A stretch of DNA of 64,000 bases from Bog-756 sp963741055 (GTDB lineage Bacteria > Actinomycetota > Acidimicrobiia > Acidimicrobiales > RAAP-2), in assembly GCA_963741055.1 (NCBI GenBank), contig CAVUGU010000012.1:1-64000 (forward strand). Reading direction: 5' to 3'. This document shows positions 35,812 to 44,635 of the stretch, piece after piece (the first letter of the stretch is position 1; every line of letters starts with the position of its first letter). Below the pieces are notes generated by a model. That model searched no databases. It was not told where the DNA came from and saw only the letters and a list, made by a program, of their open reading frames with translations. Made by a program: the position numbers and the translations under genes.

Positions 35812-35884
35812 GGTCGGGTAGCTCAGTTGGTAGAGCGCGCGCCTGAAAAGCGTGAGGTCACCGGATCGACGCCGGTCCCGACCA
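35812..35884 (+). tRNA. tRNA-Phe(GAA)
   Basis: Acceptor stem GGTCGGG/CCCGACC, D-arm AGCTCAGTTGGTAGAGC, anticodon loop CTGAAAA (anticodon GAA) and T-arm CCGGATCGACGCCGG. The T-loop reads ATCGACG instead of the usual TTCGAAT-type sequence. Discriminator A at 35884, followed by CC then T, so CCA is not fully encoded. The next gene ends 10 bp away on the other strand. Confidence 0.92.
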
Positions 35885-35893
35885 CCTCTGTCG

Positions 35894-36562
35894 TCAGTTG
35901 GTCGTCTGCTCAGTTCGTGGTGGACGACGGGCCGTCGCCCTCGCGACTCTGGTTCGCGCCCCGCTGCTCTGGGTGGCGGGACGACCGGTGCCGCCTGGGA
36001 AGTGCCGGTGACCGGTGAGCTCGGCCACCGAAGAGAACAGCCCGGTGCCCCGCTCTCCGACCAACTCCCATGCTCTCGCGATCCCGACGAGGAGCGAGGT
36101 GACGAGGGCGAAGCCAATGATCTGCTCCGCACCGGTCCTTGCCGGCGAAGCCAGCAGAGTGATCCCGGCTGCGATCTCGCCTCCGAAGATGAGGAGCAGC
36201 AACAGGACGAGCCACATCTGTCCCATGATCTGACGTCGGGTCGCTTCACTGGTCACGATCGATCGGATGGCGGCCGCCGTGTAGACGACGCCGATGAAAC
36301 CGAGGACGATCGCGGGATAAGCGAGATGGGTGCCGGGCACCAGGCCGAAGAGGGACACCGCGAGGGCGTTGACGAAGGCGACCAGGGCCGCCGCGGCACG
36401 TACTTGTTGGATGACCGGCGGGTTGGCGCTCGCCTCTCGGCCGCCGGTCACCGACAGGGCGACGAAGAGGAGGCCGGTGAGGGCTCCCGAGGCACCGGCG
36501 ATCGCCACGAAGAGGTCCTTGTAGTCGCCGCCTACCACGTCGTCACCCGCTCGCCACCACAT
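35894..36562 (-). CDS. Polytopic membrane protein of unknown function
   Basis: 222 residues from ATG 36562 (MWWRAGDDVVGGDYKDLFVA); the ORF is open upstream to 36883 but that part is low-complexity and antisense to the neighbouring lipoprotein start. Four to five membrane helices: IAGASGALTGLLFVALSV, AAALVAFVNALAVSLFGLVP, YPAIVLGFIGVVYTAAAI, LVLLLLLIFGGEIAAGITLL and IIGFALVTSLLVGIARAWEL. The tail is Arg/Thr-rich and cytoplasmic-like. I recognise no family. It ends next to the tRNA-Phe gene, with no partner gene on its strand. Confidence 0.6.
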   Translation of the reverse strand: MWWRAGDDVVGGDYKDLFVAIAGASGALTGLLFVALSVTGGREASANPPVIQQVRAAAALVAFVNALAVSLFGLVPGTHLAYPAIVLGFIGVVYTAAAIRSIVTSEATRRQIMGQMWLVLLLLLIFGGEIAAGITLLASPARTGAEQIIGFALVTSLLVGIARAWELVGERGTGLFSSVAELTGHRHFPGGTGRPATQSSGARTRVARATARRPPRTEQTTN

Positions 36563-36738
36563 CGCCACGATAGGGCGATGGGGTGGACGGACGCTTCCGA
36601 CGCTGCTCCACGTGGGACTCGAGAATCGGGTGATGGGCGGCCTCGAGCGGTTGATCCGTGCTCCGCCGCGCCACTGACTCCCCGAACCGCCTGACGCCGG
36701 CCACTCGCCGGTTCCGGCGGGGCCGAAAGGGGACCGCA

Positions 36739-38909
36739 ATGAGACGGTGGGCGGTGTGGATGTGCCTGGTCCTGGCTCTGGTGGCTTCGGGGTGCGGCGG
36801 GATCGCCTCACAAGCGCACGGCTCGTTCGGAACGGCCCCACCCACGTCGGCCGCGTCTCCTCGCCTACACCAGCTGTAGCCAATTCCTCTCGCAGGTGAA
36901 GACGGAAGCGCTCGCCGAGGTCGGACCCGACGGGCTTCCCAACCCTGGCGCCGCGACCGTCTCTTCGTCCGTAGGGAGCGCGCTGCCGACGGCGGGCACC
37001 TCGACGACGAGCGCCCCGATGGCGGCGGCCGCTGGAGCCGCGGCCGGCGAAAACGCCTCGGCGGGCACCGACCAGGCCGCATCAGCGGCCACGCCCGCGT
37101 ATTCGACGACCAACGATCAGGAGCAGGGCGTCGACGAACCGGACCTCGTCAAGACCAACGGCGAGTTGCTGGTGGCCCTGCGTGAGAGCCCGGTCGGGCT
37201 CCAGGTGGTCTCCCTCGGTCCTACGCCACGACTGCGCGGCTTCCTCGCGCTGGGCGACAACGGCGGAGACCCGACCGGCATGTTCCTGGTGGGCAACGAC
37301 GCGGTCGTCCTCGCGCCGGGCACGGGGGCCTCGCCGACCACCGACGTCACGGTGGTGGACCTCACCGACCCCGACCATCCGGTCGTCGCTCATTCGTTCA
37401 CAGTGCAGGGGGCAGAGGTCGATGCACGCCTGATCGCCGGCTACGTCGAGCTCGTCGTCGATTCGACTCCGAACCTTGCCGTTCGTGACGCCGGCTGACG
37501 GGTCGGCGGCCGCGTCCCGACGGGCGCTCGAAGCGAACCGGGCGCTGGTTCTCGACTCGACCGCAAGCGACTGGCTCCCTTCGGTCACCAGCGAGCCGAG
37601 CGGGAGCACGAGCGGCCCGAACTGCACGTCGACCTTGCATACGGTCGCCGCATCCGGACTCGACACGGTCTCGGTCGTGCCCATCGTCCCCACTTCCAGC
37701 CAACCGCTGCCCGCGGTGACCGTGATGGGCGACGCCACGACGGTCTACGCGAGCACCTCGTCGCTGTACGTGGCCACCGCTCCGTGGTCCGAGCTCCAGA
37801 GGATGCCGGTGGCGGCCGCGCCGAACGATCCTGCCCCGATTGCTCCGAGCCCTCCGTACGCTCCGGCACCCGGCGACACCACCGCCGGCGACACCACCGA
37901 GGTACACGGCTTCGATCTCTCGGATCCCGCGGCACCTCGGTATGTCGGGTCGGGCGAGGTGCCGGGAACCCTGATCGGGCAGTACGCCCTCTCGGAGTAC
38001 CAGGGATACCTCCGAGTCGCCACGACAGTAGGAAACCCGTCCCCGGCGCCCGAAGACGGCGCGGCACCGACCACGCTCTCCGACAACCGGGTGACCGTCC
38101 TGCAGCCCCAAAGCGGCACCCTGGCCACCGTGGGAAGCATCGACGGCCTCGGAAGCGGCGAGAAGATCTACGCAGTGCGGTTCATCGGGTCCCTTGCCTT
38201 CGTGGTCACCTTCCGGCAGACCGACCCGCTCTACGTCGTCGACCTCTCCGACCCCACCAATCCGCGCACCGCGGGCCAGCTCGACCTCACCGGTTACTCG
38301 TCCTTCCTCCAACCGGTCGGCAACGGGCTGATGCTCGGGATCGGACAGGCGGTCGACCAGAACCTGCGTGTCACCGGGCTCCAGGTATCCCTGTTCGACG
38401 TCGCGGATCCGAACAACCCGACGCTCGTCTCGAAGCTCGTCTACCCGGAGGGAACCTCCGCAGCCGAGAACGATCCGCACGCCCTCCTCTACTGGGCGCC
38501 GTCCGATCTCGCGGTCATGCCGCTCCAGCTGCCCGGTGAAGTTGCACCGACGCCGAGCACTCCCGGGAGCCCGATTCCGCACAACGGCAGCGACACCGGA
38601 ACGGCCTCGACCCCCTTCAACGGTGCGGTCGCGCTCAGCATCAGCTCGACCGGCGTCACCGAAGCAGCCCGACTCTCACAACCGACGCCCGCGACCGCGC
38701 CCTCGTCGAGTGCCACCGGTGGAGCCCCGTCAGCTGGTGGAATGGCAGGTGGTGTCGAAGCCGAGCCTTCCATCGCTCCGTATTTCCCGAACTCCGGGAT
38801 CGAGCGGGCTGTGGTGGTCGGGAGCACTCTCTACACCGTCTCCGACAGCGGCATCATGGCGAACGATCTCACCGGCTTCGCCCAGGTCGCCTGGTTGGCT
38901 TACTCGTGA
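36739..38909 (+). CDS. Lipoprotein with C-terminal beta-propeller domain (COG4880 type), frameshifted
   Basis: ATG 36739 follows GAAAGGGG. The lipoprotein signal MRRWAVWMCLVLALVASGCG has lipobox VASGC. A shift near 36860 leads into LLAYTSCSQFLSQVKTEAL, an Ala-rich linker, and the family hallmark NDQEQGVDEPDLVKTNGELL. A second shift near 37480 joins DSTPNL to PFVTPADGSAAASRRALEAN. The propeller blades follow: TEVHGFDLSDPAAPRYVGSG, GEKIYAVRFIGSLAFVVTFR, DPLYVVDLSDPTNPRTAGQL, SSFLQPVGNGLMLGIGQAVD and VSLFDVADPNNPTLVSKLVY, ending with VGSTLYTVSDSGIMANDL. Propellers of this type are exported proteins of unknown function, related distantly to WD40. Directly followed by an ECF sigma factor gene, so it may be its signal-associated target or sensor. 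Confidence 0.8.
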
Positions 38910-38952
38910 GCACGATGGGCACGAGCCCGATGAGCAGTTCTGATCCCCAGTG

Positions 38953-39541
38953 ATGCACCGGCGACGCGACCTGCGCTCGGTCGACGCAGCCGAAGAGCTC
39001 GAAGCCTCCGACGACGTCGCGCTGCTCGACGCGGTGGTGCGCCACGATCCCGCGGCGGTTCGTCGCCTGCTCGACGACGTGGCACCGATCGTCTACGGCT
39101 ACCTCTATGCGCGGGTCGGTGGCGACGAGTCCGCCGCAGAGGACCTGCTGCAGGAGACGCTGCTCGAAGCCGTCCGTTCCGCCCGATCCTTCCGCGGCGA
39201 CTCGGCCCTTTCCACTTGGCTCTGCGCCATCGCCCGGAGGCGCCTGGCACGGCACTACGAGCGCGAGCGTCGTACCGAGGTCGGCCGTTCGGGCCTCCGG
39301 CTCGCGCTTGCGCCAGACCCGGACCTCGAGGGCGACGCCGTCGAGCGACAAGACGAAGTCGTCCGCGCGCTCGGGCGGGTCCCACCGACCTACCGACAGG
39401 TGCTCGTGCTCAAGTACCTCGACGGGCTGGCCGTCGAGGAGATCGCGATCGGAGATGGGTCGCAGCCGGGTGCAGGTGCAGTCGCTCCTCCAGCGGGCAC
39501 GCGACCGCCTACGACGAGAGCTCGGAGAAGACGGTGACTGA
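38953..39541 (+). CDS. ECF-type RNA polymerase sigma factor, frameshifted near the end
   Basis: ATG 38953 (GTG 38950 also possible). Sigma-2 region: VYGYLYARVGGDESAAEDLL, QETLLEAVRSARSFRGDSA and LSTWLCAIARRRLARHYER. Sigma-4 region: LGRVPPTYRQVLVLKYLDGL and AVEEIA, then after a one-base shift near 39455 EMGRSRVQVQSLLQRARDRL, the recognition helix, ending RRELGEDGD at TGA 39539-39541. It directs polymerase to a specialised regulon. The gene overlaps by 8 bp the next gene, a membrane protein placed where anti-sigma factors usually lie. Confidence 0.82.
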
Positions 39542-40334
39542 GTGGCCCGGCGACCTCCTCGGGCAGAGCCAGGCTCCTCGGCCGCTACCACCCGAGGTCC
39601 GCGATCGGCTGGAAGAGGTGCTGCTCACCGGCGACCTCTCGACGGAGCCCGCAACGGCCGAGCTCGAGCCCGACCTTTCGAAGCGCCTCGAAACCGCGCT
39701 GGGCGATCCGGTTGCCGACGCAATGGAGAACGTCGATCGACCTCGATCGCTCCCGCCCGCGACCGACAAGTCGCTCGAGCGCGCCTTTGCGGGTCGGGGC
39801 AAACGACGCCGAGTGGCGGTCCTCGCCGCTGCCGCGGCAGTGGTTCTCATCGCCACCGGCCTCACCGTGGCCCTGTCTCATACGAGCCACTCCCCATCCA
39901 ACGCGGCGTCGCAAGCACCGGCACCTACCACCACGATCCCCCACGCCGGGGTGAACGCCTCCGGCGCTGCGGCTGCTGCAGGTGGCGGCACGTCGGCTGC
40001 CGCCAGTGCCACCGCCCAGCCACCCGAGGCGCTCGGTTCGGACCGCGCGACGCCACCGCCCGGCCCTGAAGCGGTCTCCGCGCCGGTCATCACGGCGATC
40101 TCGCCTGATTCCGGACCGGCCGCAGGCGGCACCACGGTGACGATCACCGGGAGGGGAATGGAGACCGCTGCGTCGGTTCGCTTCGGCAGCCTTCCGGCTC
40201 ACTTCCAGATGGTCTCGGCGACTCAACTGCGGGCGGTCGCTCCCGCCCACTCCGCCGGCGCGGTCGCGGTCGTCGTCTCGAGTGCCTCCCGCACCGACTT
40301 CGCCTCTGCCGGCATTCACTTCACCTATCACTGA
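39534..40334 (+). CDS. Single-pass membrane protein with extracytoplasmic IPT/TIG domain, candidate anti-sigma factor
   Basis: 266 residues from GTG 39534, overlapping the sigma gene stop by 8 bp. The cytoplasmic part (residues 1-100) is acidic and helical (PPEVRDRLEEVLLTGDLSTE, DLSKRLETALGDPVADAMEN). One membrane helix follows, RRVAVLAAAAAVVLIATGLT. The outside has an Ala/Pro/Thr-rich linker and, at the end, an IPT/TIG domain: PVITAISPDSGPAAGGTTVT, ITGRGMETAASVRFG and VVVSSASRTDFASAGIHFTY. No zinc-binding anti-sigma motif (HxxxCxxC) is present. Topology and translational overlap suggest sigma-factor control responding to an external ligand sensed by the TIG domain; this is inference. Confidence 0.65.
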   Translation: MTEWPGDLLGQSQAPRPLPPEVRDRLEEVLLTGDLSTEPATAELEPDLSKRLETALGDPVADAMENVDRPRSLPPATDKSLERAFAGRGKRRRVAVLAAAAAVVLIATGLTVALSHTSHSPSNAASQAPAPTTTIPHAGVNASGAAAAAGGGTSAAASATAQPPEALGSDRATPPPGPEAVSAPVITAISPDSGPAAGGTTVTITGRGMETAASVRFGSLPAHFQMVSATQLRAVAPAHSAGAVAVVVSSASRTDFASAGIHFTYH

Positions 40335-40367
40335 ACGCCAGAACCGACCCGTCGACGGGCGCCGCAC

Positions 40368-40391
40368 AGAGGCGCAGAAAAGGCCGCCTCT
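40368..40391. terminator. Weak hairpin in the convergent gap 40335-40439
   Basis: AGAGGCG at 40368-40374 pairs with CGCCTCT at 40385-40391 around a 10-base loop. It lies between the converging stops of the IPT protein gene and the deoxyribosyltransferase-like gene, and could end transcription from either side. Seen directly; function inferred. Confidence 0.3.
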
Positions 40392-40439
40392 ACCGGCACG
40401 GGTTGGAGTCGGCTGAGCCAAGAATCGGGATCGGAAGGC

Positions 40440-41288
40440 TCAGGCCGTCACCGGATTGTCCAGGATCGCCTTGCGGATTCCGGGCTTCTTGCTCCACTTC
40501 TTGCTGTCGCTGATGAGTTGTTTGACGATCGTCTTCTGCCTCGGGTCACCCGGCTTCAGACGGCTGAACTCGATGATGGTGACCACCACCTCCAGTGCGA
40601 TCTGCTGGAGGCGCGGCTCCGCTTCGATCAGATCCCTCACCGGACCGGGCAGGGACCGGACCGTCGTAAGTGCCTTTGCAACATCTGGTGCAGTCCAGCT
40701 CCTGCGTCGTCTGACAGTCCACACGGTCCTACCGAGCTCGCAGAACAGCTGGACGTGGGCTGGCACGCACTCCAAGTCGACAGCGGACGGGGTAGTCAGA
40801 GCCTTGTCCACCGCGGCGACGACGGCTGCCGGAGTGTTCCAAGGAGGGACCCAGCCGCAGACGGCATTGACCATGGGGTTGTTGTTGATTCCTAGCTCGG
40901 TGATCGGGGTCGTCTTGTACGGGACGACCGGTATTCCGACATACCAGGCCAACGTCGCCTCGACCAGGCTTCCTTCGTCCGGCACCCTTCCGTCGAGGTT
41001 CAGCACGACGCACTGACAACCTTCGACCGACTGGAAGACGTCCAGCGCCTCGACGATCCTGGTGACCCAGACCACGATCCGATTGATGATCACCGATTCG
41101 AGCATCGCGGAGCCATGGAGCTCGGGATTGTTGAACAATCCCATTACGGAAGCCACTTCGACACCGTCTCTCTGGGGCAGATGGACGTCGTACTTCTTCG
41201 CCAGCGCCTTGTCGAGTGCCAGCTGCTCGTCCTTGTCGCCGACGCTGAACATCGGACCCGCCATGTAGACCCGCTTGCGTGTGGGCAT
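40440..41288 (-). CDS. Nucleoside 2-deoxyribosyltransferase-like protein with C-terminal extension
   Basis: 282 residues from ATG 41288. The N-terminal 165 residues resemble the NDT family: KRVYMAGPMFSVGDKDEQLA (substrate loop with Tyr and the G-P-M-F-S motif), VVLNLDGRVPDEGSLVEATL (paired acidic residues, with Glu as the nucleophile candidate) and AWYVGIPVVPYKTTPITELG. Known relatives cleave the N-glycosidic bond of deoxynucleosides or of nucleotides (DNPH-like) and transfer the deoxyribose. The C-terminal 110 residues (AHVQLFCELGRTVWTVRRRR, IIEFSRLKPGDPRQKTIVKQ) are basic and helical and not recognised. The gene is upstream-neighboured by a cyclase/ATPase gene on the same strand, 111 bp away. 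Base composition is a little lower in GC than neighbours. Confidence 0.65.
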   Translation of the reverse strand: MPTRKRVYMAGPMFSVGDKDEQLALDKALAKKYDVHLPQRDGVEVASVMGLFNNPELHGSAMLESVIINRIVVWVTRIVEALDVFQSVEGCQCVVLNLDGRVPDEGSLVEATLAWYVGIPVVPYKTTPITELGINNNPMVNAVCGWVPPWNTPAAVVAAVDKALTTPSAVDLECVPAHVQLFCELGRTVWTVRRRRSWTAPDVAKALTTVRSLPGPVRDLIEAEPRLQQIALEVVVTIIEFSRLKPGDPRQKTIVKQLISDSKKWSKKPGIRKAILDNPVTA

Positions 41289-41399
41289 GGTCGACCTCCT
41301 CGAGTCGAGGGAACCGCGTGATGGGAAGTGTGCTGTGAACCGCCTGTTGTAAACCGCCGATTTACCGCCGCTTGGATCCGCCTTCAGGCCCTTTCAGGA

Positions 41400-44390
41400 C
41401 TACCCGTCAGGATCGCCGCTGCGCCTCAGGATATCCCTAGCCCGGTGCCAATCGGAAGTGGCAGTCCCGCCCACGATCCGATCCAGCAACGGGGGAAGCA
41501 ATCCGAGGGCGAGATCCGGCTCGAGTTCCGAAAGATCGGTTGCCGCTCGTAGCGCCAAACCGAACTGGCCCCTCGAGATCGCGCCGTCCACCGCGCTCTT
41601 GAGCAAGCTGCCGATTTCCTGCGCAGACCACCCTCCGGTGCCAGACCGGGCCTGGAGCCGGAGAAGCTCGCAGTCGAAGAAGTGCTGATCGAGCGCTTCG
41701 GCCAATTCGAGCCCGCCAGTTGCACTGGCGAGTGCTGCCCCGGCGTCGCCGACGGCCCACTGGGTCTCTGCGAGGAGCATGAAGGCAAGAGGGGCACCGT
41801 TCTGTCCACCGCTCATTGCGAGCACTTCCATCCCGGTGACGACCTCGGTGACCCCCTCGGGATCACCTTTGAGGATCGCACGCTCCGCACCGTGGAGGAT
41901 GTGCCCAAATCCGCTGGTGAAGGGAAGACGGAGCCGAGCTCCTTCTTCGACGAGGACGCGCGCCTCACGCATTGCGGCCTGGTGTTCCCCGCGCAGATGG
42001 TGAATGAACCCGTTGAACACCCGGCCGAGATGCTCGCTGATGGGCGACCCGAGTGAATCGCCGAGTCGAACGGACCTGCTGGTGAGCTCGATGGCTTCGT
42101 CGAAACGCCCGATCATCCACGCCGCGGCACCGCCGACACCGTACGCGATGACACCTTGGTCTGTACCGAAGCCGTAGGTCACGTCTTCGTAGTCGCCCAT
42201 TCGATACAACTGCGTTCCCTTGAGAGCGTGCTCGTGGGCTTGCGGACCATTCCCGAGGAACAGGTAGTTGAGGGCAAGAGTGCAGTGACCGCGCAGACGG
42301 CCTTCTCGGAGATCGTGCTCTTCGGCGACTTCGAGGATCTCCTCGGCCAGCTCGACCGAACGTCGGCATGACCCCACCTGGTTCCAATACACGGCCTCAC
42401 CGTTCAGCGCAGAGGTCAGCTCCAACGTGTCCCCCAGTTCCCGTGCGAGCTCCTGCGCGCGCGTCCACGCCGGTAGTGATTCGGCTGCCGAAAAACCCAC
42501 TCCACCGAAGATGGCGTTTCCGAGCCGGACCCTCAGGCGGAGTTCTGTGCCGGCATCGGCGCGTTCGACGAGGGCCAACGCCCTCTCGAAGTGGCCGGCT
42601 GCCTCCGCGTACGCGGCCGATTCCGCCGCAAGCGTCCCTGCACGCTCGAACCACGGCACTGCCCGAGCGTCGCGTGCCTCCTCCAGGTGGTACGCCATGA
42701 GAGACGGCTGGGTGTCGATAAAGGGGCGATAGCGCTCCTCGAGAACCGTGGCGATCTTTCCGTGCACCGTCCGGCGCTCGCTTCGCAGCATCGATTCGTG
42801 CGCCGCTTCTTGGAGAAGTGCGTGGCGAAACTTGTAATGACCTTCCGAGGGGTGCGCCAAGATCCCGATATCGACGAGACGACCGAGCGATCGCGAACGC
42901 GTGGGATCCGGTGGCAAGAGCTCTTCGAGAAGGTCGTCGTCGAAGTCTCGGCCGATCGCTGAACCGCGTTGCAGGAGCGTCCGAACGTCAGGACCGAGTT
43001 GGTCGAGCCGGGCCATCAGTGAGGCCTGGAGCGTCACCGGTACGAGAGCGTTCGGAGCGACGACCATGGCCGCCGCGAGCTGTTCCGCGAACAACGGCAG
43101 TCCGTCTGCCCGCTCCGCGATGTCGTCGATCGTCGATGCAGAGAGCGTCGGACCCGAGACCGAGCTTACGAGCTGGCGGATATCCGATCCGCGGAGCGCT
43201 CCCAGCCGCACCTTGCGTACATCCTCGCGGGTCAGCCATCGTTGCGACTCGGTAGGGCGGACCGTGCACACCGCGAGAAGCCGACGGCCGCGCACCTCGT
43301 CGGCGATCTGCTCGAGTAGTTCGCCCGTCGACGGGTCTGCCCAATGCGCGTCCTCGATGTGCAACACGCCAGGTCTGTCCGCGGCCAGTCGGAACACCCA
43401 CTCGAGCATCGACTGCAACTGATTGGCACGCCGCTCCTCTGGAGACCGCCCTTCCGCGGGAGGCGGAGGAGAGGGAGCGGACATGAACGGTGCAAACGGC
43501 ACGTGACTGGTCATCGGAGAGCACTGGACCGTCATCCACGGAGCCGACGGGCCGGCCACGTGCCTCAGTTCGTATGCCAGGCGCGACTTTCCGACACCCG
43601 CTTCCCCTTCGACCGCGACGATGGCTCCCGAACCAGCAACGACCTCCTGCCACACCTCTTCGAGAACGCTGAGTTCGGCTTCTCGATCGACCAGCGGAAA
43701 GACTCGTTCGACGTCCGGCCCCGGAAGCGCCTCGGGCGCGCCGACCGAGAAGACCTCGACATCGGTCCCGATCCCCTTGAGCGGCGGACGCCCGAGACTC
43801 TGTAGATCCCACCGCTCTCGGAGGAGCTGTCTCGTCTCGGCGCTGATGACAAGGCTCCCCGGTACTGCCACACCCTGAATTCGGGAAGCAACGTTGGCTG
43901 CGTCGCCGAACACCGATGCGTCCCGTCGGCCCTCCCCTCCGAAGATGCCGACCATGGCCAGACCGGAATGGATCCCGACTCTGGCGGCGATTTCGACGCC
44001 ATACTCCCTTCGGAACTCGACGTTCCGGTCGACGAGTTCGGTGAGCAGTTCACGCCCTGCCCTGATCGCCAGATCCGCGTCGCGCTCGTGCGAGGTGGGC
44101 CATCCGAAGAAGGCCAGGATCCCGTCTCCGAGGAAGTCAGCCAGGTAACCCCCGTGACGCTCGATCGCATCACGACCGAGCTGCTGGTAGGCCAGCATGC
44201 ACTCGCCGTACTCCTCCGGGTCGATCCGTCGTGACAGCTCGGTCGACCCGACGACGTCGGAGAACATCACCGTCACCCAGCGGCGCTGCCCACCGCCAGT
44301 CGACTCCGGCTCGGGCGCCAGACGGTTCCCGCACTGTGGGCAGAACCGTGCCTCGTGGATGATCTCGGAGCGGCAGGACGGGCAGCGCAT
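41400..44390 (-). CDS. Class III adenylate/guanylate cyclase fused to AAA/MalT-like ATPase and helical repeats
   Basis: 996 residues from ATG 44390 (MRCPSCRSEIIHEARFCPQC), the better start because it opens with a zinc ribbon; an in-frame start at 44477 is possible. Next is a cyclase domain with metal-binding FSDVVGSTELSRR and YLADFLGDGILAFFG and the transition-state Asn/Arg in VFGDAANVASRIQ, so catalysis looks possible. A large NTPase follows: Walker A VEGEAGVGKSRLAYEL, Walker B-like GVLHIEDAHWADPSTG and the STAND-type sensor region. The last 400 residues are TPR-like helices (AARVEE-type repeats such as HFERALALVERADAGTELRL). Such proteins couple a sensed input to cAMP/cGMP production. Neighbouring patatin gene diverges, 245 bp between starts. 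Confidence 0.8.
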   Translation of the reverse strand: MRCPSCRSEIIHEARFCPQCGNRLAPEPESTGGGQRRWVTVMFSDVVGSTELSRRIDPEEYGECMLAYQQLGRDAIERHGGYLADFLGDGILAFFGWPTSHERDADLAIRAGRELLTELVDRNVEFRREYGVEIAARVGIHSGLAMVGIFGGEGRRDASVFGDAANVASRIQGVAVPGSLVISAETRQLLRERWDLQSLGRPPLKGIGTDVEVFSVGAPEALPGPDVERVFPLVDREAELSVLEEVWQEVVAGSGAIVAVEGEAGVGKSRLAYELRHVAGPSAPWMTVQCSPMTSHVPFAPFMSAPSPPPPAEGRSPEERRANQLQSMLEWVFRLAADRPGVLHIEDAHWADPSTGELLEQIADEVRGRRLLAVCTVRPTESQRWLTREDVRKVRLGALRGSDIRQLVSSVSGPTLSASTIDDIAERADGLPLFAEQLAAAMVVAPNALVPVTLQASLMARLDQLGPDVRTLLQRGSAIGRDFDDDLLEELLPPDPTRSRSLGRLVDIGILAHPSEGHYKFRHALLQEAAHESMLRSERRTVHGKIATVLEERYRPFIDTQPSLMAYHLEEARDARAVPWFERAGTLAAESAAYAEAAGHFERALALVERADAGTELRLRVRLGNAIFGGVGFSAAESLPAWTRAQELARELGDTLELTSALNGEAVYWNQVGSCRRSVELAEEILEVAEEHDLREGRLRGHCTLALNYLFLGNGPQAHEHALKGTQLYRMGDYEDVTYGFGTDQGVIAYGVGGAAAWMIGRFDEAIELTSRSVRLGDSLGSPISEHLGRVFNGFIHHLRGEHQAAMREARVLVEEGARLRLPFTSGFGHILHGAERAILKGDPEGVTEVVTGMEVLAMSGGQNGAPLAFMLLAETQWAVGDAGAALASATGGLELAEALDQHFFDCELLRLQARSGTGGWSAQEIGSLLKSAVDGAISRGQFGLALRAATDLSELEPDLALGLLPPLLDRIVGGTATSDWHRARDILRRSGDPDG

Positions 44391-44635
44391 GGTTCTCAGC
44401 GGATCAACGGAACTCGCTGAAGGACGACAGCGCTCGACTCGCTTGCTCGTCGGGTTCCGACACCCCGTCCTCCGCACGTTCGTCCGCCGGACTCACGGCT
44501 CAATTCTGCCTCACTTCGCGACACTTGGCGGCGGGGCGCAACGGCGGTTCACTCTCGTGGAACCACCGATCCGCACCGACGACCTCGGCGTATGCTTGGC
44601 CGCCGACGAACGCCGCTCGATCGGAGGTCGTAGAA

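Noticed and set aside
37398..38582. 394-codon minus ORF over the beta-propeller gene
   Set aside because: Shadow; composition and lack of motifs versus clear propeller blades on the plus strand.
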